64,000 bases of DNA, taken from assembly GCA_947647735.1 (NCBI GenBank), contig CANSLJ010000013.1, positions 41,272 to 105,271 of the forward strand, given 5' to 3'. The notes beneath the pieces were generated by a model. It worked only from the letters and a program-made list of their open reading frames with translations, had not been told where the DNA came from and did no database searches. The position numbers and the translations under genes are program-made. The stretch is from an uncultured bacterium. GTDB lineage: Bacteria > Bacillota > Clostridia > Lachnospirales > Lachnospiraceae. Shown here in pieces: positions 52,186 through 60,671 of the stretch; the stretch's first letter is position 1; every line of letters begins with the position of its first letter.

Positions 52186-53076
52186 ATGAAGGCACCTATT
52201 CTTGTATTCACATATAATAGACCTGAACATACAAAAAATTTACTCTCCAGTTTAAGCAGGTGCAAGGGGGCAGAGACTCATGACTTATATATTTTTTCAG
52301 ATGGCCCCAGAAATGAAGCAGCAAAAGATATGGTAGATGCGGTCAGAGCGTATATAAGCAAATTCGAAAAGAAGAATGTATTTAAGTCAGTCACTGTATT
52401 GGAAGAGGAAAAAAATAAAGGTTTGGCAAACTCTATTATTGGGGGAGTGTCTAAATTGATTAGCCAGTATGGAACATGCATTGTTCTGGAAGATGATTTA
52501 TATGTCTCAGATGATTTTATAGCATATATGCAGGCAGGTCTGGATTATTATGAAAAGGATAAAAATGTTGGAGCAATCAGTGGTTTTTCGTTTCCTTTAA
52601 AATGCAAAAAGGATGAGAGAGGCGGGGTGTACAAAAGCAGGACCGGAAACTCATGGGGATGGGCAACCTGGAAATATGTATGGGAGCAAGTTGACTGGCG
52701 GATGTCAGATTACAATTCTTTCAAGGCAGATAACAGGAGCAGAAAAAGGTTTGATGCTCAGCAGAGTGGTATTTCAGAAATGCTGGACCGGCAGATGAGA
52801 GGAGAACTTGATTCCTGGGCAGTGCGCTGGGATTACTTTTTTTTTAAAAAAGGACTATGGACGATTTATCCCTATTCGTCAAAGGTAATCAACAATGGAT
52901 TTGACGGATCGGGAACTCATTGTAAAAATAGGAAAACTTTGCCCATTCAGGAAGTAAGCGGGATGCCGTATGAATTTTGCGCTTTGGATGATTGTAAAAA
53001 TTTAACAAAACAGACATCGGGAAACAGTATGATCAAAGAGATAAAATATTGTTTGAAGAAACTTCTGGGGAGATAA
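52186..53076 (+). CDS. GNT-I-like / GT2-like glycosyltransferase
   Basis: A 296-residue GT-A-fold protein: APILVFTYNRPEHTKNLL, YIFSDGPRNEAAKDMV, CIVLEDDLYVSDDFIAYM (EDD metal site), and NSWGWATWKYVWEQVDW, which is characteristic of bacterial sequences annotated alongside the GNT-I/GT13-type and some GT2 transferases. NNGFDGSGTHC is near the C-terminus. The ATG at 52186 follows AAAGGAATGG. The 69-base gap before it shows nothing clear. The likely role is transfer to a growing lipid-linked oligosaccharide. Confidence 0.78.
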   Translation: MKAPILVFTYNRPEHTKNLLSSLSRCKGAETHDLYIFSDGPRNEAAKDMVDAVRAYISKFEKKNVFKSVTVLEEEKNKGLANSIIGGVSKLISQYGTCIVLEDDLYVSDDFIAYMQAGLDYYEKDKNVGAISGFSFPLKCKKDERGGVYKSRTGNSWGWATWKYVWEQVDWRMSDYNSFKADNRSRKRFDAQQSGISEMLDRQMRGELDSWAVRWDYFFFKKGLWTIYPYSSKVINNGFDGSGTHCKNRKTLPIQEVSGMPYEFCALDDCKNLTKQTSGNSMIKEIKYCLKKLLGR

Positions 53077-53120
53077 AGGGACGATCAGCGCATTAGTGGG
53101 TGCTTTGGAAGGTAAGAGCA

Positions 53121-54035
53121 GTGAGAGAACTTGTTAGTGTTATAGTACCTGTTTACAATACAGAAAAATATGTGGATAAATGTATAGAAAGTATTGTTTT
53201 TCAGACATATCAGAATCTGCAGATAATCCTTATAGATGATGGTTCCACGGATTTATCCGCAGAGAAATGCGATGCATGGAAAGAAAAAGATAAGAGAGTG
53301 GTAGTGATACATCAAAAAAATAAAGGAGTCTCAGCCGCCAGAAATATCGGGATAAACAAAAGTACAGGAAAATGGATTGTATTTATTGACAGTGATGATT
53401 GTGTTGAAAAAAATTATGTTGAGAGATTGGCATTACTTAACACAATTTGGAAAACAAAAGTTTCTTGCTGTCAAAGTAATATATCTGAAGCGTCGCTTAT
53501 TAAAAGCGAATGCGCTATGGAGGGGAACCAATTTTTATTATCACAGTGCTATCGGACAGCGTTATGGTACTATATGTATAAAAAGGAATTATTTGATGGG
53601 ATTACATTTCCAGAAGGAAAATTATCTGAGGATGCGGCAGTTTTATATAAAATAATATATCAGGCCGAAAGCGTGGCGGTTACTTCGGATGTTTTGTATC
53701 ACCGTACAGTTAGAGAGGGAAGCCTGAGCAACAAGGAGCAGGGAATTACTCGCTGTGATATTGACAGGATAGATATTTTAAAAGAGAAGGCAGAATTTTT
53801 TGAACAAAAGAATGAAAAAGATTTGGCTGATCATGCGTGGAAAGATTATTTAGCCAATATTTTGGTGGTTTATAACAGTCAATGCGTAGGAGAGCTGCAA
53901 GTAAATAGAAGAGATTTACTGAAAAAATACAGGGAACGAATTCATAAAGTCCGAAGAAATCGAATGATTTCATGGAGAATGAAATTACTGCTTCTGGCTT
54001 CATATGTGTATCCGATAATATGGAGACTTTTTTAA
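53121..54035 (+). CDS. GT2 family glycosyltransferase
   Basis: A 304-residue GT2 enzyme with VSVIVPVYNTEKYVDKC, IILIDDGSTDLSAEKC, GVSAARNIGINKS and IVFIDSDDCVEKNY, plus GKLSEDAAVLYKII on the acceptor side. The basic C-terminal stretch and last hydrophobic segment (MKLLLLASYVYPIIW) may contact the membrane. The GTG at 53121 with GGAAGG at 53107-53112 is preferred over the GTG at 53100. By eye this gene and the following three are more AT-rich than fkp, so a different origin is possible. Confidence 0.87.
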   Translation: MRELVSVIVPVYNTEKYVDKCIESIVFQTYQNLQIILIDDGSTDLSAEKCDAWKEKDKRVVVIHQKNKGVSAARNIGINKSTGKWIVFIDSDDCVEKNYVERLALLNTIWKTKVSCCQSNISEASLIKSECAMEGNQFLLSQCYRTALWYYMYKKELFDGITFPEGKLSEDAAVLYKIIYQAESVAVTSDVLYHRTVREGSLSNKEQGITRCDIDRIDILKEKAEFFEQKNEKDLADHAWKDYLANILVVYNSQCVGELQVNRRDLLKKYRERIHKVRRNRMISWRMKLLLLASYVYPIIWRLF

Positions 54036-54071
54036 GCGGTAATAAGTTTAAGGGATATCTTAAGGAGAATA

Positions 54072-55073
54072 ATGAAAAAAATAAAAATAAAATTTGAGAT
54101 TAATGATGAAATTAAAGAGCATATTATTCAAAGTTTAAAAGATGATTTTTTCTTTGAAGAGACAGATGATCCGGACTTTGCATTATTCGAATGTGCAACC
54201 GCTCAAAGGTGTTTTAAATATAAGTGTGTAAGAATTTTATATATAGGAGAAAACTTACGTCCGGATTTCAATCTGTTTGATTATGCAATAGGATTTGACA
54301 ATATTCAATTTGGAGATCGATATTTACATCATCCCAATTATTTAGGTCCTCATTTCAGAAAAAGCTTTAATCGGGCTATGCGGAAAAATGAGTATGCAGA
54401 GGAAACGTATCTGCGAAAGGATAAATTTTGTAATTTTGTCGTGTCGAATGGAAGGGATGCTTATCCTATCAGGGAGGAAATGCTTGATAAGTTGAGCGGT
54501 TATAAAATGGTAGATTCGGCAGGCAGATACCGAAACAATATGGATGGCTATATAGTGCCGCTGGGTGAGTTGGATGAATTTCGAAAAAACTATAAATTTT
54601 CACTGGCCTTTGAGAATTCATCCACAGTGGGGTACACGACAGAAAAAATTATCAGGGCATGGTCGGGGATGACGATACCTGTTTATTGGGGCGATCCTGA
54701 GATAGAAAAATATTTTAATAAAAATGCTTTTATTAATGTGATGGCGTATTCCTCTATAGAGGAGGCAATAAAGAGAATTATTGAAATCGATCAGGATGAT
54801 AATTTATATCTAAAAATAATGAAAGAACCGATTATATCGGAAGATAGTCCTTTGCAGGCGATGAAAGAGGAAAATTATCTGATAGATTTTTTGAGAAACA
54901 TTTTTAATCGGACGCCGCAGGAAGCTCTTCGGAGAACCAATGTAGACTATGGCTGGGGGTATCATTACGAAACCAGAATGCGGGTTCAGAATGAAATGGA
55001 GCAAAATAAATTAGCAAGGTTAGTATATAAATTTGGCAAGGTCGAAGAAAAGCTTAAAAGAAGGTTTAAGTAA
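54072..55073 (+). CDS. GT10 family alpha-1,3/1,4-fucosyltransferase-like enzyme
   Basis: A 333-residue GT10 enzyme, the family that moves L-fucose from GDP-fucose to GlcNAc or Glc residues. Diagnostic region near residues 174-195: YKFSLAFENSSTVGYTTEKI, then IRAWSGMTIPVYWGDPEIEKYF and NKNAFINVMAYSS. The N-terminal half has LYIGENLRPDF and YAIGFDNIQFGDRYLHHP, also typical of bacterial FucTs. RBS AAGGAG at 54061-54066. The C-terminal heptad repeats of Helicobacter FucTs are absent. The needed GDP-fucose can come from the fkp gene of the same window (10980-14030). Some GT10 members use other GDP-6-deoxy sugars, so fucose is the best but not the only option. Confidence 0.88.
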   Translation: MKKIKIKFEINDEIKEHIIQSLKDDFFFEETDDPDFALFECATAQRCFKYKCVRILYIGENLRPDFNLFDYAIGFDNIQFGDRYLHHPNYLGPHFRKSFNRAMRKNEYAEETYLRKDKFCNFVVSNGRDAYPIREEMLDKLSGYKMVDSAGRYRNNMDGYIVPLGELDEFRKNYKFSLAFENSSTVGYTTEKIIRAWSGMTIPVYWGDPEIEKYFNKNAFINVMAYSSIEEAIKRIIEIDQDDNLYLKIMKEPIISEDSPLQAMKEENYLIDFLRNIFNRTPQEALRRTNVDYGWGYHYETRMRVQNEMEQNKLARLVYKFGKVEEKLKRRFK

Positions 55074-55123
55074 AAATATAAAATTGGGACTTTATGTGGA
55101 AAATGGAAAGGGAAAATGCATAA

Positions 55124-56032
55124 ATGGGATTGAAAGAAGTCTGTATGTATATTTTACCGAAACCTATATATGTATGGGTGCGTAGCGTTCATACATGTAT
55201 TTATAGATGGTACATTAAACATTACTATCGTAATTTGCATGATATAAATGGTAATTCATGTGAACCTAATAGGGTGCATCTGGACTATTGGTGTGGTGAA
55301 TTGAATATTGGGGATCAATTAGCACCAGTCATATTTCAATATGTAACGGAGAAAAAGGGGATAAATTCCAATATAAGAACCAAGGAAATTAAGCATTTAT
55401 TAACGATTGGAAGTTTGTTAGATGGAAACCATGCAGATGCTGTAGTGTGGGGAAGCGGTGTTTTAGGAATAGAAGGGTTGCGAAGGTTGGCCGAAAGAAA
55501 AGGATATATGAAATATGATATTCGGGCAGTCCGTGGGCCTATCAGCAAAGAGATTATGGAAAGTATGGGATATACTTGCCCTGCTGTTTATGGTGACCCG
55601 GGTGTTCTTATGGCCTTAATCTATAAACCAGTCATAATGAAAAATAAGAAATATAAGATATCTGTAATTTATTCCCATAATACACCTGAAAAAGAAAAAA
55701 AAGAGGGGTATCATATAATTGATATTCGAACAACAGATTATAAGCAGGTGATTGATGAAATAACTGCTTCTGAACGAATTATATCAGAAGCTTTACATGG
55801 TATCATCTTAGCGGAAACATATGGTACACCTGCGGTATTTTTAAGGAGAAGAGGGGCGCCCGGGTTTCCTCTGAAATATTATGATTGGTATTATTCGACA
55901 GAACGTTATACCGTCAAAACAGCGGCAACGGTTGAGGAAGCTATAATGATGGAACCGATGCCATTGCCAGAACTATCAAAGATGAGAGAACAGTTATTAA
56001 AAGTTTTTCCGGCAGATATTTTTATGCAGTAA
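55124..56032 (+). CDS. polysaccharide pyruvyl transferase family protein
   Basis: A 302-residue protein of the pyruvyl transferase family (CsaB/ExoV/WcaK-like), which adds ketal-linked pyruvate from phosphoenolpyruvate to a sugar and gives the polymer negative charge. Family marks: LDYWCGELNIGDQLAPVI, VVWGSGVLG, IRAVRGPISKEIME, VYGDPGVLMALI and SEALHGIILAETYGTPAVFL near residue 220. The length is normal for ExoV-type members. The ATG at 55124 follows AAAGGGAAAATGC. It lies between the fucosyltransferase and a GT4 gene, suggesting an acidic, fucosylated repeat unit (inference). Confidence 0.87.
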   Translation: MGLKEVCMYILPKPIYVWVRSVHTCIYRWYIKHYYRNLHDINGNSCEPNRVHLDYWCGELNIGDQLAPVIFQYVTEKKGINSNIRTKEIKHLLTIGSLLDGNHADAVVWGSGVLGIEGLRRLAERKGYMKYDIRAVRGPISKEIMESMGYTCPAVYGDPGVLMALIYKPVIMKNKKYKISVIYSHNTPEKEKKEGYHIIDIRTTDYKQVIDEITASERIISEALHGIILAETYGTPAVFLRRRGAPGFPLKYYDWYYSTERYTVKTAATVEEAIMMEPMPLPELSKMREQLLKVFPADIFMQ

Positions 56033-56084
56033 ATGGGAAGATAAAAAGTGATGAACAGAAGAACAGTAAAAGTCGGGGGATGCT

Positions 56085-57311
56085 ATGCAGGATAAAAGAA
56101 TCAAGGTGCTAATTACAAATACAATAGAAACATGTATCCCGCCAGTAAAAGGAGGGGCTTTTGCCACACGTGTTGATAATTTGGTAAGGTGTAATGAAGT
56201 TAAAAATAGGCTGGACATTACAGTTCTTTCTAAATATGATGAAAAAGCGGTTGAGGAAAGTAACAAATATTTAAAGAGCAAATTTATCTATATAAAAACG
56301 GACGCTGAAAAAGAAAAGCATTTTCGGGAATCCAAAGTGATCAGACTACTAAACAGTGTTTCTTATAAGGCCTTTCATACTATTTTAATTCCGCCCCCGA
56401 GAATGAGGAAAGCATATCGAGAAATTAAAAGGATGAAGTTTGATTTCATTTTAGGAGCGGGAGGAGATCCATCAGAATACGGCTGGTTTTCCAGAAAAGC
56501 AGGAAGGGAGAGAATGCTGTTTAATGTAGGTGGACATCTCAAGGGTGGTATTGTGACAACTGCAACTTTTGGGAATTTTATTTGCTGTAGTGATTATATT
56601 AAGAATTATTTGTGTGAAGAAATAAAAGATTGCAATATTGTAACTATTTTGAACCGGGTTGATACAAAAAGATTTATGCAAGAACTTCCTTCTGATGAGA
56701 AGCTGGAAATACAAAAAAGATTTGGTTTATTAAATAAAGTAGTTATTTTGTTTATGGGAAGGATAATGCCGGAGAAAGGCGTGGAGGAATTAATAGATGC
56801 TTTTTCTCAGATGAAATATAAGGATAATTGTATATTGCTGATAGCAGGAGCAGCAAATTTCGGAAATGGGGGAAGAACGGAATTTGAGGGAAGAGTTCAA
56901 AAGAAAATAGAAGAACTTGATGATAATATAAAATTACTGGGATTTATCCATCATAATGAATTGTGGAAGTATATGAAAGCGAGTGATATAGCAGTACTGC
57001 CCTCAATGTGGGAAGAGCCGGCCGGAAATGTTGTACCGGAGTGTATGGCAGCAGGATTATCGGTAATTATTACAAATTCCGGTGGAATGACAGAGTACGT
57101 GGACGAAGATACGGCGATAGTGGTGGATAAAAAGCAGGATGTGACAAAACGACTGCAGGATGCGATAGAGTATTTATATGAAAATCCGGATATACGAAAG
57201 AAGATGGGGGATGCCGCCCGTAAAAAATCAGCAGAATTTGATATTATGATCTATTATGATTTACTATGTGATGAATTGTATGATTTGCAAAGACGGTTTG
57301 AAGGCGCTTAG
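56085..57311 (+). CDS. GT4 family glycosyltransferase
   Basis: A 408-residue GT-B enzyme: VLITNTIETCIPPVKGGAF at the N-terminus, LFNVGGHLKGGIVT in the acceptor domain, VILFMGRIMPEKGVEELIDAF opening the donor domain, and LPSMWEEPAGNVVPECMAAG carrying the two nucleotide-sugar-binding glutamates. GGGGGA at 56075-56080 serves as RBS for the ATG at 56085. It is the last soluble glycosyltransferase before the ABC flippase gene. Confidence 0.88.
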   Translation: MQDKRIKVLITNTIETCIPPVKGGAFATRVDNLVRCNEVKNRLDITVLSKYDEKAVEESNKYLKSKFIYIKTDAEKEKHFRESKVIRLLNSVSYKAFHTILIPPPRMRKAYREIKRMKFDFILGAGGDPSEYGWFSRKAGRERMLFNVGGHLKGGIVTTATFGNFICCSDYIKNYLCEEIKDCNIVTILNRVDTKRFMQELPSDEKLEIQKRFGLLNKVVILFMGRIMPEKGVEELIDAFSQMKYKDNCILLIAGAANFGNGGRTEFEGRVQKKIEELDDNIKLLGFIHHNELWKYMKASDIAVLPSMWEEPAGNVVPECMAAGLSVIITNSGGMTEYVDEDTAIVVDKKQDVTKRLQDAIEYLYENPDIRKKMGDAARKKSAEFDIMIYYDLLCDELYDLQRRFEGA

Positions 57312-57354
57312 GCAGTCCGGACGTCAATAACCGGGGAGAACAGGAAAAAGTCAG

Positions 57355-59097
57355 ATGGAGAGTATAAAGAAGCTAAGCGCAATATTCAATAAAAAACAAA
57401 AATTACAGTTTACAGGATTATTTATTATCGAGTTTATAGGCTCTCTCCTTGAGTTGTTGGGAGTATCTATGCTGGTGCCTTTTATAAATGTAATTACAGA
57501 TCCTGCTAAACTGACGGGAAACAGTGATGTTCAAAAGCTGATGGGATTATTTCATCTTCATGGTGAAAGCCAACTCCTTGTTTTTATCGTAGGAGCCATG
57601 ATCGTAGTTTACGCCGGAAAAAATATATATCTGATATTTATGACCTATGTTCAGTATCAGATAATTTGGCGAAATCGTCTTAAAATGGAAATTGACATCA
57701 TGTCATATTATGTCCGGCAGCCTTATGTTTTCCATGTTCAGAGAAATACGGCGGAAATGCAGAGGACGATTTTGACTGATGTGGGAAATGTTTTTGAAGT
57801 TTTGAATAATGTATTTTTGATGACGGCAGAACTGCTTACAGCAACTATGCTTTTGCTTTTGCTATTAAAGATAGATGTGATAACGACATTGGCAATACTG
57901 TTTTTATTGGCAGTATTTTTGTTGCTTTACTTTAGAGTTTTTAAAAGGCGGTTATATCAGTATGGGAAAATTGCGCAACGTTATGGATCGGAGGGACTGA
58001 AGTGCATACATCAGATTTTTGGCGGTATTAAGGAAATTAAGGTAAATGAGTGTGAGGAATACTTTATCAGGGAATTTGAGGATGGAAGAAAAATTCAGAT
58101 AAGCATGATGAAGCGCGGCTCATTTTTTCAGCAGGTTCCCAAGTATGTATTGGAAGCGATAACGATTTGTGGAATTTTAGGTATTGTTTTTTTGAAACTG
58201 TGCATGGGAACAGACACGGTTCAATTGTTTACTCAGATAGGAGTATTTGCGGTTGCGGCATACAGGCTGTTGCCTTCTGCAAATAGAATTACATCAGAAT
58301 TAGCTTATATTTTTAATAATAAGGCGTCTATCGATTTGATACATCATGCGATTGTAAATGATAAGATAGAATTTGGCAAAAAAAATACAGCGAAAAAAAG
58401 ACAGCAGAAAGAAAGTATAGATGGGAAGATGGGAGATATTGTGTTGGAGAATCTCTCTTTTTCCTATCCTAATACGAATGAAAAAATATTGGACAATGTC
58501 TCCATTACAATAAGAGGCGGGGCATCGACTGCGTTAAAGGGACCTTCCGGAGCTGGAAAAACAACGACAGCAGATATTATTTTAGGCATATTAAAGCCGA
58601 CAGAAGGAAGAGTTTACTATGACGGGACGGATATAGAAAAGTTGGGAGGAGCATGGTACAAGCACATTGGATATATTCCTCAGAATATTTATCTGAGTGA
58701 TGACACTATTCGCAGAAATGTGGCATTTGGAGAGAATGAGCCAGATGAAGAAAAGATATGGAAAGCACTTGAAGAGGCACAGTTGAAGGAATTCATCGAA
58801 GGACTGCCGGAGGGCCTGGATGCCAGAATAGGAGAAAATGGAGTGCGCATTTCAGGAGGACAACGTCAACGGATCGGGATAGCCAGAGCGCTTTATGATG
58901 ATCCTGAGATACTGATATTGGATGAGGCGACGTCCGCTTTGGATGGGGAGACAGAAAAAGCGGTGATGGAATCCATCGATTACTTAAAAGGAAAAAAGAC
59001 ATTGATCATCATTGCACACAGACTGTCTACTATTGAAAATTGTGATGTGATTTATGAAGTAAAGAACAGGAAAATACGGAAAGAGGAAAAGATATGA
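57355..59097 (+). CDS. ABC transporter, lipid-linked oligosaccharide flippase-like (PglK/MsbA type)
   Basis: A 580-residue half-transporter with an N-terminal six-span membrane domain (about residues 1-320, beginning FIIEFIGSLLELLGVSMLVPF as in PglK-like proteins) and a C-terminal nucleotide-binding domain: Walker A GPSGAGKTT near 396-404, Q-loop in GYIPQNIYL, signature RISGGQRQRIGIARAL, Walker B ILILDEATSALD and H-loop IIIAHRLS. It would homodimerise. In a glycan cluster that lacks a recognisable Wzx, it is the only flippase candidate for lipid-linked oligosaccharides in this window. The next gene overlaps by 4 bases (ATGA). Confidence 0.88.
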   Translation: MESIKKLSAIFNKKQKLQFTGLFIIEFIGSLLELLGVSMLVPFINVITDPAKLTGNSDVQKLMGLFHLHGESQLLVFIVGAMIVVYAGKNIYLIFMTYVQYQIIWRNRLKMEIDIMSYYVRQPYVFHVQRNTAEMQRTILTDVGNVFEVLNNVFLMTAELLTATMLLLLLLKIDVITTLAILFLLAVFLLLYFRVFKRRLYQYGKIAQRYGSEGLKCIHQIFGGIKEIKVNECEEYFIREFEDGRKIQISMMKRGSFFQQVPKYVLEAITICGILGIVFLKLCMGTDTVQLFTQIGVFAVAAYRLLPSANRITSELAYIFNNKASIDLIHHAIVNDKIEFGKKNTAKKRQQKESIDGKMGDIVLENLSFSYPNTNEKILDNVSITIRGGASTALKGPSGAGKTTTADIILGILKPTEGRVYYDGTDIEKLGGAWYKHIGYIPQNIYLSDDTIRRNVAFGENEPDEEKIWKALEEAQLKEFIEGLPEGLDARIGENGVRISGGQRQRIGIARALYDDPEILILDEATSALDGETEKAVMESIDYLKGKKTLIIIAHRLSTIENCDVIYEVKNRKIRKEEKI

Positions 59098-60671
59098 AAG
59101 AGCCGGTCGAAATATTGAAAAAATATGATAGTATACCAAAAATTTACCGCTATACGTTTTGGTGTACGTTTTTAATAGGAATGGTGACACACTTATATAT
59201 CTTAACAAACAAACTGCCGACGTTTGACGATATGCTTTGTTTGAATTCTTTTGGGGGCAGCTTTTCCTTGGGGAGATGGTTTCTCGGAATTTTGGGCCTT
59301 GTAAAGTATAAAATATTGGGGAATTATAGTATGCCAATGTTAAATGGTACATTGGCGATTTTTCTTATTGCTATTTTTGCATGTCTGGTAAATGCGATTT
59401 TGGAAAATGATAATATATTGGTGGCAATGTTAGCAGGCGGCATGCTGGTGGTCTTTCCGACAATAGCTGGAAACTTAAGTTTTATGTTTACCGGCTATTA
59501 TTATAGTTTTGCGATGGTTTTATTGGGAGGCGGAGTATGGCTTATCAAATCGGGGAAAAGAATATGGCGGCTTACTGCCGGAAGTTTTTTGTTGACGCTG
59601 TCTTTAGCGATCTATCAGGCATATTATCCTTTGGCGATAGGGTTGTTTTTGGTGATTTTGATACTGGACAGCGTGAAGGGCGATGAAAGTGTTCAGGATT
59701 TATTGAAAAAAGCATTCTGGTATTTTGCTGGGCTTGTGATAGGACTTTTACTTTATTTTCTATTAAATCAATTTTGGCTGAAAATTATGCACATGGGGAT
59801 GACATCTCATAAGGGAGTAGATCAGATGAGCAAGATGTCATTGCAAGAACTCCTGGGCAGAATCAGCATGACCTACCGGGCATTTCTTCGAATGTTTACA
59901 AAAAATTACTATGGTATGACGGGGAATATATGGATTAAGCTGGCCATTGGTTTATTATTGATGTCGGCAATTTTCATTTTGATAAAAAGAAGCGCCTCGA
60001 TGATAGTTCAGAAAAAACATTTAGAATGCGCTTTGTTGTGGGTATTTGTTTTATTGCTCCCGATAGGGATACATAGTATATATATTATGGTGAACGAACG
60101 GTACCTTTATACTCTGATGATATATGCAGATGTGTTGTTGTTTATTTTTCCGATTATTTTATGTGATAAGATTATAAGGTGCGAAAAAATAGAAGGAAAA
60201 ATATCTAGGGTTATGGGAGTTGTGAATTGGCTTGTAACTATCATGGTGATATTTTCGGGAATATTTTATGTATATCTGAATAATGCAGCGTATCTGGAGG
60301 CAGAGTTATCTTTATCAGCGGCAAAGTCCTATTACACAACATTAATTACACAGATTAAGTCCCAAGAGGGCTACAGAGAAGATATGGAAGTGGTTTTGAT
60401 TGGGGATAACAGAGATGGTACAGTGTATGAAATAAGCGAAGATTTTTTTCAGGATATAGATATAGGAGGTATTTATGGAACAGACCGAATCGTAAAAGGG
60501 ATTGATAAGGAACGGTTTATGAAATACTATTGCGGATATGATCAGAATATCACAACAGATATTTCCGGTTTAGTGGAAGAGAGCTGGCTTAGTATGCCAT
60601 GTTATCCGAATGATGGCGCTATAAAGATAGTTGAAAATAAAATTATTGTGAAGTTTTCTGAGGTGGAGTAG
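59094..60671 (+). CDS. GtrII-like membrane glucosyltransferase
   Basis: A 525-residue GtrII-family protein, about 11 membrane segments. Features: KLPTFDDMLCLNSFGGSFSLGRWFLG in the first outer loop (acidic DD pair), LSFMFTGYYYSFAMVLL, LTLSLAIYQAYYPLAI (YQAY signature shared with the 36509 product) and an outer C-terminal domain of about 120 residues with VVLIGDNRDGTVYE and PCYPNDGAIK. Such proteins transfer glucose or similar from polyprenyl phosphate to a glycan outside the membrane. Translationally coupled to the ABC flippase gene (ATGA overlap), and its 3' end overlaps the convergent Wzy-like gene by 29 bases. Confidence 0.8.
   Translation: MKEPVEILKKYDSIPKIYRYTFWCTFLIGMVTHLYILTNKLPTFDDMLCLNSFGGSFSLGRWFLGILGLVKYKILGNYSMPMLNGTLAIFLIAIFACLVNAILENDNILVAMLAGGMLVVFPTIAGNLSFMFTGYYYSFAMVLLGGGVWLIKSGKRIWRLTAGSFLLTLSLAIYQAYYPLAIGLFLVILILDSVKGDESVQDLLKKAFWYFAGLVIGLLLYFLLNQFWLKIMHMGMTSHKGVDQMSKMSLQELLGRISMTYRAFLRMFTKNYYGMTGNIWIKLAIGLLLMSAIFILIKRSASMIVQKKHLECALLWVFVLLLPIGIHSIYIMVNERYLYTLMIYADVLLFIFPIILCDKIIRCEKIEGKISRVMGVVNWLVTIMVIFSGIFYVYLNNAAYLEAELSLSAAKSYYTTLITQIKSQEGYREDMEVVLIGDNRDGTVYEISEDFFQDIDIGGIYGTDRIVKGIDKERFMKYYCGYDQNITTDISGLVEESWLSMPCYPNDGAIKIVENKIIVKFSEVE

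Noticed and set aside
51757-52230. 157-codon open frame on the - strand
   Set aside because: Overlaps the WcaC-like GT4 gene and the next gene start; the sequence is rich in Ile/Arg/His/Phe without domain features.
57312-57354. CCGG repeats before the ABC flippase gene as a regulatory hairpin
   Set aside because: The matching stretches are only four bases long and the predicted stem would be too weak to support a call.
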